Assembly: GCA_905221605.1 (NCBI GenBank)
Contig: CAJNDS010002446.1
Location: forward strand, 174,537 to 238,536
Reading direction: 5' to 3'
DNA from: Symbiodinium natans
Lineage: Eukaryota; Sar; Dinophyceae; Suessiales; Symbiodiniaceae
Length of the DNA stretch: 64,000 nt
Below the pieces are notes generated by a model. That model made no database searches. It saw only the letters and a list, made by a program, of their open reading frames with translations, and had not been told where the DNA came from. The translations under genes and the position numbers were made by a program. Shown here in pieces: positions 1-9,945 of this stretch. The first letter of the stretch is position 1. Each line of letters starts with the position of its first letter.

Positions 1-18
1 GAGGGCTATAGGAACCCT

Positions 19-1705
19 AAACCGTAAACCCTCAACCCTAAACCCTAAACCCTAAACCCCAAACCTAAGCCCTAAACCCAATCGGGCCCTTCGAATGCCT
101 TCCTGATCGGGATGTGGTCCGTCTGTTGGCCAGCCAGCCGATCTTCCTTGCATGTGTAGGGTTTGGGCAACCCTAAACCCTGAACCCTAAACCCTAAACC
201 CTAAACCCTAAACCCTAAACCCTAAACCCTTAACAGTACTTTCAGGGATCCAGGCTCAGAGTTCTAACCTTCGCCGACGCCGGCAGGACTTAGGGCTGAG
301 GATTTCGGGTTGCGTAAGCCTTACAGGGTTTAGGGTTTTGGGTTTAGGGTTTAGGGTTTGGGGTTTGGGGTTTGGGGTTTGGGGTTTAGGGTTTAGGGTT
401 AAAACCCAAAAAGGTGGCCGGGAGTTTCCATGGGCAGCTAGAGAAGCGCAGGTGCTGCACCATATCGCCACGAGGAGATGTGTTTTGAAGAGATTGACCC
501 AAGCCCTGAGCACTGCATGGCATCTGCTGTTTTTACCCCCAAAACGGTGTAACCCTAAACCCTAAACCCTAAACCCTAAACCCTAAACCCTAAACCCTAA
601 ACCCTAAACCCTAAACCCCAAACCCTAACCCTAAACCGGAATCCGCGCCCGCTCTGAATTTTGGCAACTTGTGCATCAGCGTGCGATCCACGCACGTGAA
701 GGAGTAACATTTGGGATGTTCCCCCTTATACTAACAGCTCCTGAATAGGGACGATAGTAGGGAAGGACTGTAAGGACTGTTAGTATAAGAGGGAACATCC
801 CAAAATACCAGCGAAATATGAGTCACCACGAAGGCTAAGATGAGTATGTCTTACTCGACTGCAAGGAACACGACTCCTGAATTGCCAGGATTTTCATGAT
901 AATGAGGGAGCGTTGGCCCCGCCCGAAGAAAAGTTGATGAAGTCGAACGTGCTCGAATGTGGCTGAAGTGTCTATCGAGACAAACACACTGACAGTAAAC
1001 GCAGCAACATGAGCTCTGCCTTTGAGGAAATTTTGGCTGTCTGCAGCACAACAATGTCCCATGCAAGCGCAACATTGTCTAGATACACGCCCAGATAGTA
1101 CTGGTAAACCCTAAACCCTACACGAGCCCTACGGCCTCAGACCCAAATCCTCAACCCTACACCCTAGCTCTAAATTCTAAACCCCAAGCCCTATTTGGGC
1201 GTGTTGCGGTATATGGAGGGCACCCCTGCTGTGATTCTTGAATCCTAAATCCCAAACCCTAAACCCTAAACCCTACACCCTAAACATCCCTAAACCCTAA
1301 ACCCTAAACCCCAAGCCCTAAACCAAACCCATAGTTGGACAAGAACTACCGAGCAACTAGGAGGTCAACGACCGAGCTCATCTCCTCGCCGATTCCCTGG
1401 CTTGCAAACTTTTTTGGGTTTTGGGTTTAGGGTTTACGGTTTAGGGTTTACGGTTTAGGGATTAGGGTTTAAGGTTTAGGGTTTAGGGCTGAGGGTTTAG
1501 GGTTTAGGGTTTAGGGTGTAGGGTTTAGGGTTTAGGGTTTAGGGTTTACGGTTTAGGGCTGAGGGTTTAGGGTTTAGGGTTTAGGGTTTAGGGGTTCCCA
1601 TAACCCTAGATCCTAAACCCTACACCCTAAACCCTAAATCCTTAACCCTTAACCCCAAACCCTAAACCCTTGACTCTAGACCCTTAACCCTAAAACCCAA
1701 ATCCT
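19..1705. repeat. Telomere-repeat mosaic at left edge
   Basis: Blocks of CCCTAAA (19-80, 163-232, 550-638, 1246-1324, 1603-1705) alternate with blocks in the opposite orientation (325-400, 1413-1593), separated by 80-600 bp of unique sequence. Orientation flips several times, so this is not one chromosome end. Variants such as TTTGGGG and TTTACGG are mixed in. Both strands of the unique pieces have short open stretches, but I found none that I trust as an exon. Confidence 0.9.
711..803. mobile_element. MITE-like foldback element, family 1, copy 1
   Basis: The ends are long inverted repeats: it begins TTGGGATGTTCCC and ends GGGAACATCCCAAA, with CTTATACTAACAG pairing with CTGTTAGTATAAG inside. 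At about 93 bp it can only be a non-autonomous element. Five more copies lie at 4601, 4786, 19463, 52941 and 56669. No target-site duplication is obvious and no transposase was seen in the window. Confidence 0.85.
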
Positions 1706-1818
1706 TTTTGGGTTTGTCAGACAAGGGTGTTAGGGGGGTTCATTTTGGGTTCACAATGGGCTCACAATGAAAAAGGTTGGGTATATGGAGGGGGTAGCCC
1801 TATGTTGGGAAATGCCCA

Positions 1819-1926
1819 TATGGTCACTTCTCTGAACTATGATCCCTTTTTGGGGGGGTCCTTATGACAAGGCCCTCATTATTTAGGCTACCCAACAAGG
1901 GACCATAATTTAAAGAACTGACCATA
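1819..1926. mobile_element. MITE-like foldback element, family 2
   Basis: The terminal inverted repeats are about 28 bp: the left end TATGGTCACTTCTC matches the reverse complement of the right end with a few mismatches, and ATGATCCC/GGGACCAT closes the stem. Left halves of the same element recur near 13858 and 40482. The element has no coding capacity. Confidence 0.75.
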
Positions 1927-2186
1927 TAATCTCCGCCGCGGGTCCAGGGCAAACTGGGTTGGTTTCTTTAAGAGCAAGCACATTGGTCCACAGAAGTCCC
2001 AAGGCCACATCGTGTTGGACGTGCGGGCCATCCTCTAACCCAGCATAACGAAAACTTTCTCTCAGTGCTTCGGGTTTAGTTTGGTGTATAAGGTCTTTTG
2101 GCAGGTTTCTCAAGACGTCACTCCCCTTCTTGTTTTCGAGATCAGGGGCTTGGGGATAGAACCCTTAAAACCTACGTCTAGATGAT

Positions 2187-2530
2187 TCAGGCCTTCTTCT
2201 GAGGTAGGTCGAAATGTCGTTTAAAACCAGATCGAAGCGCTTTCTCCAACCATGGCGTACCCAGGTCCTTCTGCTGAAGCATGGCAAGGCTACGAGAATC
2301 GAGGCCTTCTGCGAACAATAATCCCCTCCCCCGAAGACTAGACCCTAATTTTTTAATATTTAATACTCCCACGACTGATTTTTTAGGGTGGGCGGGGGGG
2401 GGGGGAAGGGGTGGAGGGGTGAATATTCGCGGGAGGAGAGTAAACGTCATTCGCCAGCCCTGCGAGAACGTTGCCTTTTGGCGGCCCCAGAGGACAGGAG
2501 GGTGGTTGCACGAGAAAAGGAACTGACGAG
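2187..2530. other. Unique segment without a convincing gene
   Basis: Overlapping open frames exist on both strands, but they run through a poly-G tract (about 2393-2405) and have no recognisable motif. I see no supported gene between 1927 and 2530. Confidence 0.5.
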
Positions 2531-2698
2531 GTGGGTTTAGGGTTTAGGGTTTAGGGGGGAGGGTTCAGGGTTTAGGGATTAGGTCTAGGGCTTAGGTCTA
2601 GGGCGTTTAGGGTTTAGGGTTTCGGGTTTCGGGCTTAGGGTTTAGGGCTTAGGGCTTAAGGCTCAGGGCTCAGGGCTTAGGGCTTAGGGCTTAGCGTT
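2531..2698. repeat. TTTAGGG array with GGGCTTA/GGGCTCA variants
   Basis: A degenerate TTTAGGG block that drifts into runs of GGGCTTA and GGGCTCA, so variant units are grouped and not randomly mixed. A mostly unique segment (2700-3500) follows, with short CCCTAAA pieces near 2810 and 3075. Confidence 0.85.
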
Positions 2699-3509
2699 AG
2701 CGCTCTTCAACCCTGAAAGAAACTCCGTGGCCTTAACCCCATGGACAAATTCAAACTTGAAGCCTACTTCAAAAACCCAAGCCCTGAGCCCGTGCCAAAC
2801 CTTAAACCCAAACCCTAAACCCCAAACCCTAACCTGCTTAAGCTAGGCTCCAAAGTTCACCCAGCAATGATGAAGGATGCCCATAAAGGGGCTCAAGGGA
2901 TCCTAAACTAAGAAAAGAAGGGCGTCAAGATACTACTGGGTGGCCCTCTAAATTCAGGTCTTTCTTGGTGCTCTTTTGAGAAGGTGCCGCACTCTATAGG
3001 GACCCAAAGAAGGGAACGGAGAACTACCCATATTACACGGCTCCGTTGTTAGAGCTTTCCTGGCGTGACCACAACGCTAAACCCTAAACCCCAAACCCTA
3101 AACGCCTGTAGATTTCCACGTCGCTTCAAAAAAGGAAGAACCAGGGAAAGCACCTAAGCCGGACTCTGGCAGGGTGTATTACGGGAGGGGGGTTCGAGGG
3201 GGGTATGTCACCCAAAATTCCCTGATACTCCCTAAGCTTCCAGAAAGGTTCCCTAGGTACCTGCGGGTTTGTCTGTAGCGAACAGCTTTCAAAAGATGGG
3301 TTTCATAGGGGGGGTTGGGGTTTAGGCACAAGCCGAAAAGCCCTAAGCCCTCTCCAGCAGCATCTAAACCTTGAGGAATGGACCTGAACTTCAGCTTGTA
3401 ACCCCAAACTTTAACACCTAAACTCTGAACCCTAAACCCTAACCCTAAGCCCACAAACCCTTGCGGTGTAAGCCTGAACCCCCCAAGGCCCGACATACAG
3501 CTTAGATGC

Positions 3510-3570
3510 TTGGCTCTCTGAAAGGCTGTCGTAGAACTGCCGCTGGGTCTTGTCAAGCTTCATCTTTGGC
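3510..3570 (-). CDS. Cryptic 61-nt exon, YDSLSE family, copy 2
   Basis: On the minus strand an exon of 61 nt is bounded by an acceptor ending GGAG before base 3570 and a GC donor after base 3510. It encodes PKMKLDKTQRQFYDSLSESQ, preceded by the last base of a split codon. An exon of exactly the same length, phase and pattern lies at 18926-18986; about 14 of 20 residues agree. The rest of the gene was not assembled. A coiled-coil-like exon upstream at 8622-8717 could belong to the same gene, but that is a guess. I do not recognise the family. Confidence 0.5.
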
Positions 3571-3612
3571 CTCCAGGAAGCTTAAGGGTTTTAGGGTTTT
3601 CTGGGTTCTGAG

Positions 3613-3714
3613 TTTAGGGTTTAGGGTTTAGGGTTTAGGGTTTAGGGTTTAGGGAATAGGGTTCAGGGTTCAGGGTTCAGGGTTCAGGGTTCAGGGTTCA
3701 GGGTTCAGGGTTGG
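3613..3714. repeat. TTTAGGG array passing into a GGGTTCA block
   Basis: About seven TTTAGGG units are followed by about eight consecutive GGGTTCA units. The sharp switch from one unit to a single-base variant indicates local amplification. Confidence 0.9.
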
Positions 3715-4600
3715 AATTAACCATGGGCTCAGGGCCCAAGCATCTCCATGCTATGATTCTGGACGGGGGGGGAGGGGGGGGGGGCAGCTTCCGGCCATCG
3801 ACATCACATGAACCCGACCACAACCTGACTCAACCAACCTAAGCCCCTGCCTGACCAACCGCCCCTCCTTGCCTAAACCCTACCTAAACCTAAACCCTAC
3901 CTCAACCCTACCCAAACTCTACCTCAACCGACCTAAACCCTCCCTAGACCCTCAAATGCAAACTTATTCGGGCCCATTAGGGTTTAGGGTTAGTGGTTTA
4001 GAGCTTAGGGTTTTTTTGGGCTTAGGGTTTAGGGTTCAGGGTCCCCACGATCCCCCTGCCCGCCACACCAGAGAGGGAGGGCGAAGAGGATGCCTTTTCA
4101 GGAAATCAGAAACATGTGGTTCCGTTTCCCATGTGGGTTTGGGGTTTCGGGTTTAGGCCGAAACCCTAAACCCTAAACCCTGAGCCCTGAACGCTAAATC
4201 CTGAACCTTAACACCCAAGGCCTTGAACCCTCAGAAATTCAGTAGGCACAGTGCCTCGTGTGTTCCAAGTGGCAGTAGCCACATGAATCGCCTGGGCACA
4301 AGAACTAAACTCCTAAACCCTCAACCCTAAACCCCTAAACCATAAACCCTAAACCCCTAAACCCTTAACCCCTAAACCCCTAAACCACTAAACCACTAAA
4401 CCACTAAACCCTATAAGCCTAAACTGCCCCTAAGCTTGCCGAAGCTCCCCGTAAACCCTAAACCCCAACTATGACAAAGCTCTGATCCCGAGTCCAAGAG
4501 CCAAAGTTGGGTTCAGATGTTTTGGGTTTAGGGTTTGGGGTTTGGGGTTTAGGGTTTACGGTTTAGGGTTTAGGGTTTAGGGTTAGGGCTTCGGGGTTGG

Positions 4601-4698
4601 GGTGTTTCCCCTTATACTGCCAGTCCTTAGTAAGGATTCTAGTACCCCGTATTGTAATCCCTACCAAGGACTGTTAGTCTTAAGGGGAGACATCCCAA
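4601..4698. mobile_element. MITE-like family 1, copy 2
   Basis: Foldback with diverged ends (GTTTCCCCTTATACT...AGTCTTAAGGGGAGACATCCC). It lies directly after a TTTAGGG block and 87 bp before another copy. Confidence 0.75.
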
Positions 4699-4785
4699 AC
4701 AAAAGCATCAGGCGATTCCTTTCCAGTCTTGCGCATGCAGGGTGTATGGTTCGACATGGACGCGGTTCCAGACTAGGGGTCTCTA

Positions 4786-4877
4786 TTTGGGATGTTCCCC
4801 CTTACAATAACAGGTCCTTAATAGGGGTTCTCATAGGGGGTACTACAAGCCCTACAGTATAAGGGGGGAACATCCAA
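4786..4877. mobile_element. MITE-like family 1, copy 3
   Basis: Foldback starting TTTGGGATGTTCCCC and ending GGGGGGAACATCC, with the same internal CTCCTTAATAGGGG-type sequence as the other copies. Confidence 0.8.
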
Positions 4878-6114
4878 AGCACTAGACCAGGACCAATACC
4901 TAGATCGGGGTTCTTAAGGTGCTCAGCGCCCGAAACGCGAAGCCAGAAACCCCCTGTCCGCAAAGGCAACCAAGCCGCCATTGGTGCAGTCTCCATACGC
5001 GAAGCGCGCACAAGGCCGACTACACACCTGTCCGACAGGTCCCGGTCCAGGGTTTCTAACCCCTCCTCCCAAGCCCGTCAAGGTTGAAGGTTGGCTTTGG
5101 GGCGATCTCTAGACTCAAAGGCTCTATGCGGGACTGCCGCCTGCAACTGAAACAGGTCCTGCTATGGGGGTGCAGGGTTTAGGGGTTTGGGGGTGTTAGG
5201 GTTTTGGGGTTTGGGGGTTTAGGGTTAGGTCAGTCAGCCAGTCGGACAGCGAAGAGACGTCCGGCTTAGGGGTAGCATCGGACGCTGATGCTTTGAGATA
5301 GGGTTTAAGGATTAGGGACGCGGATGTCTGCTGTGCTCGATCGAAGGTCCCCCTACAAACCTTCGGGTTAGGGGGTTCTTTGACTCAAACTCGCTTAACT
5401 TGAGAACCCCAAGCCCCTGAAGCAAGCCTCATCCAGCGCACCGTAAACCCTAAACCCTAAACCCTAAACCCTGAACCCTAAACCCTAAACCCTAAACCCT
5501 AAACTCTAAACCCTAAACCCGAGTTCGGAACCCTTTTGGGAGCCTATTCCATGGGCGGCTCTGGTCTTTTTTGGGCACCCTGAGCTGCACCCCACCCCCC
5601 CCGAGCTTCGTTTCGGGCTTTGGGGGGTTGGGTCGAGGGTTTGGGGTTTAGATTCAGAGGGTTTCGGGTTTAGGGTTTAGGGTTGAGGGTTGAGGGTTTA
5701 GGGTTTCGGGCTTTTTCCAAGGCGTTGCGATTCAGAGACTGAAGGGCTTGGGCTGCAGGGCTTCGGGTTTGGGAGCTTTTCCCGGACACTCAATCGCACG
5801 AAGTCTAGAAACTATTACTAGTGCTCAGATAAAGGGTTTGGGTTTGAGGATGAAGGTTGGGGTTTAGGGCCTAGGGTTTGGGCTTGAAACCCTAAACCCT
5901 AAACCCTAAACCCTAAACCCTAAACCCTAAACCCCAAACCCTAAACCCTAAACCCTAAACCCTATCTGCGTTTCGGGTTTGGGCTTTCGGGCTTTTCGGG
6001 TTCATGGCAGGGCTCGTTACGTCCGCCTCAGGGTGTCCGTAGCTGCCCGACATGCTGCCCGATTTCGTCTCGGGTGCCAGGGCCAAGGGCGGTGGCCTTC
6101 GAGGTGTCAAGGGT

Positions 6115-6243
6115 GGTTTAGGGTTTGGGTTTAGGGTTTAGGGTTTAGGGTTTAGGGCTTAGGGCTTAGGGCTTAGGGCTTAGGGCTTAGGGCTTAGGGC
6201 TTAGGGCTTAGGGCTTAGGGCTTAGGGCTTAGGGCTTAGGGTT
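6115..6243. repeat. GGGCTTA variant telomere array
   Basis: Four or five TTTAGGG units are followed by about 12 consecutive GGGCTTA units and a final GGGTTCA. This is a homogenised variant block that abuts the repeat element beginning near 6238. Confidence 0.9.
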
Positions 6244-6985
6244 CAGCAGCTCCGGGCCGGGCAGTTTGATGGTAAAGTTATGTTTATTTCCGGCTCCGAT
6301 ATAACACCCACCCACCCATGAATCCCACAACATTGAGACCATACAAGGTTACCTATGCTCTCTTCCGACGCACCCATCAAAAAAATCACACCGCACGGCA
6401 CACCGATGTTGAGCAGGCCCTTCTTTTCGTTGTATCGACTAAAGGATTCGGCTTACCGTATCACATCTGTCGGTTCGCTGTAACACCGTGTGTCCGATAA
6501 ACGATGTTGGGCAGGCCCGCCCCAAACGCCAGGCCTTCAGGCCCTGAAACCTAAACGCCAGGGCTTGAGACCCTGAAACCCTAAACGCCAGGCCTTGAGG
6601 CCCTGAAACCCTAAACCCCAGGCCTTGAGGCCCTAAAACCTTAAACGCCAGGCCTTCAGCCCTGAAACTCTAAACGCTACGCCTTGAGGCCCGGAAACCC
6701 TAAAGCCTAAACCCCAAGCCTTGAGGCCCTGAAACCCTAAACCCCAGATCTTGACCCTAAACCCCAGGCTGAAACCCTAAACCCGAGGCTTTGAGGCCCT
6801 GAGACCCTAAACCCCAAACCCAGACCTTGAGGCACTGAAACCCTAAACCCAGACCTTGAGGTCATGAAACGCTAAAGAGCGAATGGCCTTGAACCACGAA
6901 CGAATGGCCTTGAACCACGAACGAATGGCCTTGAACCACAAAGTCATGAAAGTGCAAATGTATATATGATAGAGAGGTTTAGGGT
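6238..6985. mobile_element. Dispersed element with internal minisatellite, copy 1
   Basis: It starts GGGTTCAGCAGCTCCGGG, has a CACCCACCC...GAATCCCACAACAT motif, and ends ATATATGATAGAGAGGTTTAGGG. Inside are repeats of about 35-40 bp with the palindrome CAGGCCTTGAGGCCCTG (6515-6880) and three copies of a 21-bp unit (GAATGGCCTTGAACCACGAAC). The same head, tail and a related 21-bp unit occur at 22258-22762, and the head again near 53983. Both ends merge into telomere repeat. No protein was found. Confidence 0.7.
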
Positions 6986-7107
6986 TTAGGGTCACAAAAA
7001 CAGGTCTCGGGACTTGCGGGCTTTAGGGTTTAGGCTCTTTGCGATAGGATTTTGGGGAGGGAGTCTTGGCTCGGGCTTTTGGGCTTCGTTTTGAGGGTCT
7101 GGGGGTC

Positions 7108-7452
7108 GAGAGGGTTTAGGGTTTAGGGTTTAGGGTTTAGGGTTTAGGGTTTAAGGTTTAGGGTTTAGGGTTTAGGGTGTAGCACGGGTCAGCTTAACCC
7201 AAGAGTATGAAGACATGCCCAGAGCCAGCCGAACCCACATTCAAACACTTCTGCACTCAACGCTGCACGTCGGAGCATTATCTAGTAGTTTAGGGTTTAG
7301 GGTTTAGGGTTTAGGGTTTAAGGTTTAGGGTTTAGGGTGTAGGGTTTAAGGTTTAGGGTTTAGGGCGTAGGGTTTAGGGTTTAGGGTTTAGGGTTTAGGG
7401 TTTAGGGTTTAGGGTTTAGGGTTTAGGGTTTAGGGTTAGGGTTTAGGGTTTA
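7108..7452. repeat. TTTAGGG arrays
   Basis: Two arrays (7108-7182 and 7287-7452) separated by about 100 bp of unique sequence. A further degenerate block lies at 7695-7802, partly of GGGTTGA units. Confidence 0.9.
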
Positions 7453-7517
7453 ACGCCTTGTACCAAAATCTCGACCAGAGCCGCACGCCAAACACACCCT
7501 CACCCGCGAAACTCTGA

Positions 7518-7645
7518 GGGTAGTTTCATGGGCCCTTGATATGGCCCCTTACCTCCTTTCAAAGGCTTCAGATGTTTGGGCCCTTACTTTTTCTAGGGTA
7601 GATAAGGGGTATGTACGTGGTCCTCTTCTAAGGGCCCATACTAAG
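7518..7645. mobile_element. MITE-like foldback, family 3, copy 1
   Basis: Starts GGGTAGTTTCATGGGCCC and contains CCTTACCTCCTTTCAAAGG. It aligns over its length, in inverse orientation, with 40600-40730. The right inverted end is degraded here. Confidence 0.6.
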
Positions 7646-7802
7646 GGGCAATGCCTAAGAGAAGCCCTGGACCCAGGTTCCCCAACTTTTTGTTAGGGTT
7701 TAGGGTTTCGGTTTAGGGTTTAGGGTTGAGGGTTGAGGGTTGGGGGTTGAGGGTTGAGGGTTTAGGGTTCAGGGTTCAGGGATTAGGGTTTAGGGTTTAG
7801 AG

Positions 7803-8621
7803 TGTATAGAAGGGAAGCTCGCTGGTGCTAAAAGCACCCGGGCCGCTCGCTGGCGTTAGCATGTAGTCCCACCCCAAACCACCCAGACTAGTCTCATTTA
7901 GGGTTCAGGGTTCACCCCCCAAGCCCGACTTTCCTGCTTTTTGCTTCTTTCAGACTTGTAGGAGAGGAATAAGAGCAGGGGGGTCCCAGGCACTTCCTGG
8001 AGCCTTCTGGAGCCTGATGGTGGCTGGAGGGCCTTCTTGGGGCTTTCGTGGAGTATACTGGAGGGGGCTTAAAACCGTTCATTTGAATACAAAAACAAAA
8101 CGCCTTTTCCTTTTGGGTTTCAGGAAGCCTTAGAGTGGCCCGCCCGACCGGCGCCCAACGGGCAGGAGGTTGCAAGGGGGGGCTCCCGCAAGACTCCCCA
8201 CACGGGTGTAGGGGGGGGGGTCCCCCTGCTGGGACCCAGCAAGTGCCAGGACAGGTTCTCGGCAAAAATCGTAGGGGTCCCTGGAATCTGTTCATCCCGG
8301 AGTCCCAGACCCCCTTCAAGGGTACCCCCCAGGCTGACGCCGGGCGCTGCAGGCCCCGTCTAGCGGGAGGCCTCACCGTTCTGTCGAGACGCTCGGTCGG
8401 GGACCTCGTCGACGCCTCGAGCGCCCATGCAGATGGACAGCGGCGCTCTCGGCAGTTTAGGGTTTAGGGTTTTGGGTTTTGGGATTTGGGTTTAGGGCTG
8501 AGAACCCATTATCGGGCTCCGAGGCGGCGTTTTGGATTCTCATGGTGTTGACTTTGGCTGATACAAGGACCCTGCATACATGACCCTAGACCCCAAACCC
8601 TAAACCCTAAACCCTGGGCCC
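7803..8621. other. Unique stretch, no supported gene
   Basis: Long overlapping open frames (about 7912-8376 minus, 8135-8467 plus) run through GC-rich, G-run sequence. Neither shows a family motif and they contradict each other, so neither is annotated. A short TTTAGGG piece lies at 8456-8500. Confidence 0.5.
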
Positions 8622-8717
8622 CTGCAGCCTTGTGTGCTGGCGCTCCTCTCCCCACTTGAAATTCTTCGCCGTGCGCTCCATGAACTGCTCCAATTGGAGG
8701 GAGCGGTTTGCCTCAGC
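8622..8717 (-). CDS. Cryptic coiled-coil-like exon
   Basis: Reading minus from 8717, after a CCCAG acceptor, the frame gives AEANRSLQLEQFMERTAKNF and continues KWGEERQHTRLQ. It is rich in Glu, Gln and Leu with heptad-like spacing, as in a coiled coil. The 3' border is either a GC donor after 8629 or lies at 8622. The segment lies between telomere-type blocks. Family not recognised. Confidence 0.4.
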
Positions 8718-8719
8718 CT

Positions 8720-9945
8720 GGGCAGATTGAAAAGCTTGAAACCGTCACCCTAAAGACCCCAAACACCTAAGCCCTCAACCCTAAACCCTAAGCCCTAAAC
8801 CCGAAACCTGAAACCCCAAACCTGAAACTCAAGTACCTTAACCAACCCAAAACCTTTACGGCTCCAACCGCACCCGAGACCACACAAGATTCAACCGAAC
8901 GGAGACAGGGATGCAGAGCGTCCCGTGTTGGGGTGCAGGGTTTGGGGTTTAGGCTTCCGAGTTCAGGCCCTGGCATTTAGGGTTGAGGGTGTAGGGTTTA
9001 GGGTTTAGGGTTTAGGGCTTAGGGCTTAGGGTTTGAGGGCTTTGGTTTCAGGATGTAGGGTTGGAGTTTTGTGTCATCTCACAGCCAGCATGGGGATGAA
9101 AAAAGTTTCTCTGGTTGGCAACGACACGGGGGCGGTACTACAAGACCTGACAGCCAAGTACAACCTTAAGAGCTGCTTTAGGGTTTCGGGTTTAGCATTT
9201 ATGCAGCTCCTCTTGTGGTACCTAAATTCATTATTACTGTGATGTAGTATTCGATTATGCGGTACTCATCATAATATTCGAACACAATCAGAAGAACAAC
9301 AACTTTTGGGGGGGGGGGGGGGGGCTAGGGAATAAAAAGGTCAAACTTCATTATTCCTACTAAGTAAGGAAACCCAAAAATCTTGAAGTTCCGGTAGTGG
9401 CTGCGTTTCTAAGCCCCAAAAAAAGTGTACACTTCCAGTTCCATAGGGGATTCTAATATCCCAAAAAGTGTAAAGTGTGCTCACTCAGCTGCTAAGGCTA
9501 AGTAAGTGAAAGCTAAGTCCTGACCCACGTCAGCCATCGGAACCGGAGGCTTCTTGCAACTGAGCGTCCCCTGGCCCAAGCTCCTCGCACCCTAAACCCT
9601 AAACCCTAAACCCTAAACCCTAAACCCTAAACCCTAAACCCTAAACCCTAAACCCTAAACCATTCATCATGGATGTTTCAACAATACTTTTATCGATATC
9701 GAATCCGTATCGGTACCGAACCGTGGAGTGCTTACCCATTAGGCCGCAGGCTTTCCAAGAAACATAGGGGGCGAGCTGTGTGAACAATACTTTTCGCCCA
9801 AAAAATCATGTAGACATTGCCCCGAGAGCTCCCCAAAGGCACCCCTCCAAAAGGATTGCGAAACGACTCAGTGTCTGCCACTAACTCTTCGCGGGTCTAG
9901 GTCAAAAAACCTCCCCAAAACCTCTCCTGAAAGCTCCCAATATTT
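8720..9945. other. Mixed unique DNA with a CCCTAAA block
   Basis: Short telomere-type pieces lie near 8770, 8985-9030 and 9590-9660, and a poly-G run at 9308-9322. The start of the satellite region (9665-9945) carries ATCGATATCG-type sequence resembling that near 13000. No gene was seen. Confidence 0.5.

Larger units (their letters stand above)
4155..5970. repeat. Dispersed telomere-type blocks
   Basis: Blocks at about 4310-4415 (CCCTAAA with inserted bases, including TAAACCAC units), 4525-4585, 5443-5520, 5630-5710 and 5887-5965 in both orientations. Between them are unique stretches of 100-400 bp. The piece 4900-5060 has an open minus frame with several cysteines, but no start or family could be assigned. 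Confidence 0.8.

Noticed and set aside
1-80. True chromosome end at the left edge
   Set aside because: The array is short, degenerate and followed by arrays in opposite orientation; it is one more internal block.
6515-6945. Repeated motif with palindromes and regular spacing, resembling a CRISPR array
   Set aside because: Units are contiguous with no unique spacers, degenerate, and lie in a eukaryotic element; it is a minisatellite.
7912-8467. Opposed frames of 154 and 110 codons
   Set aside because: They overlap on opposite strands, cross G-runs and match nothing I recognise.
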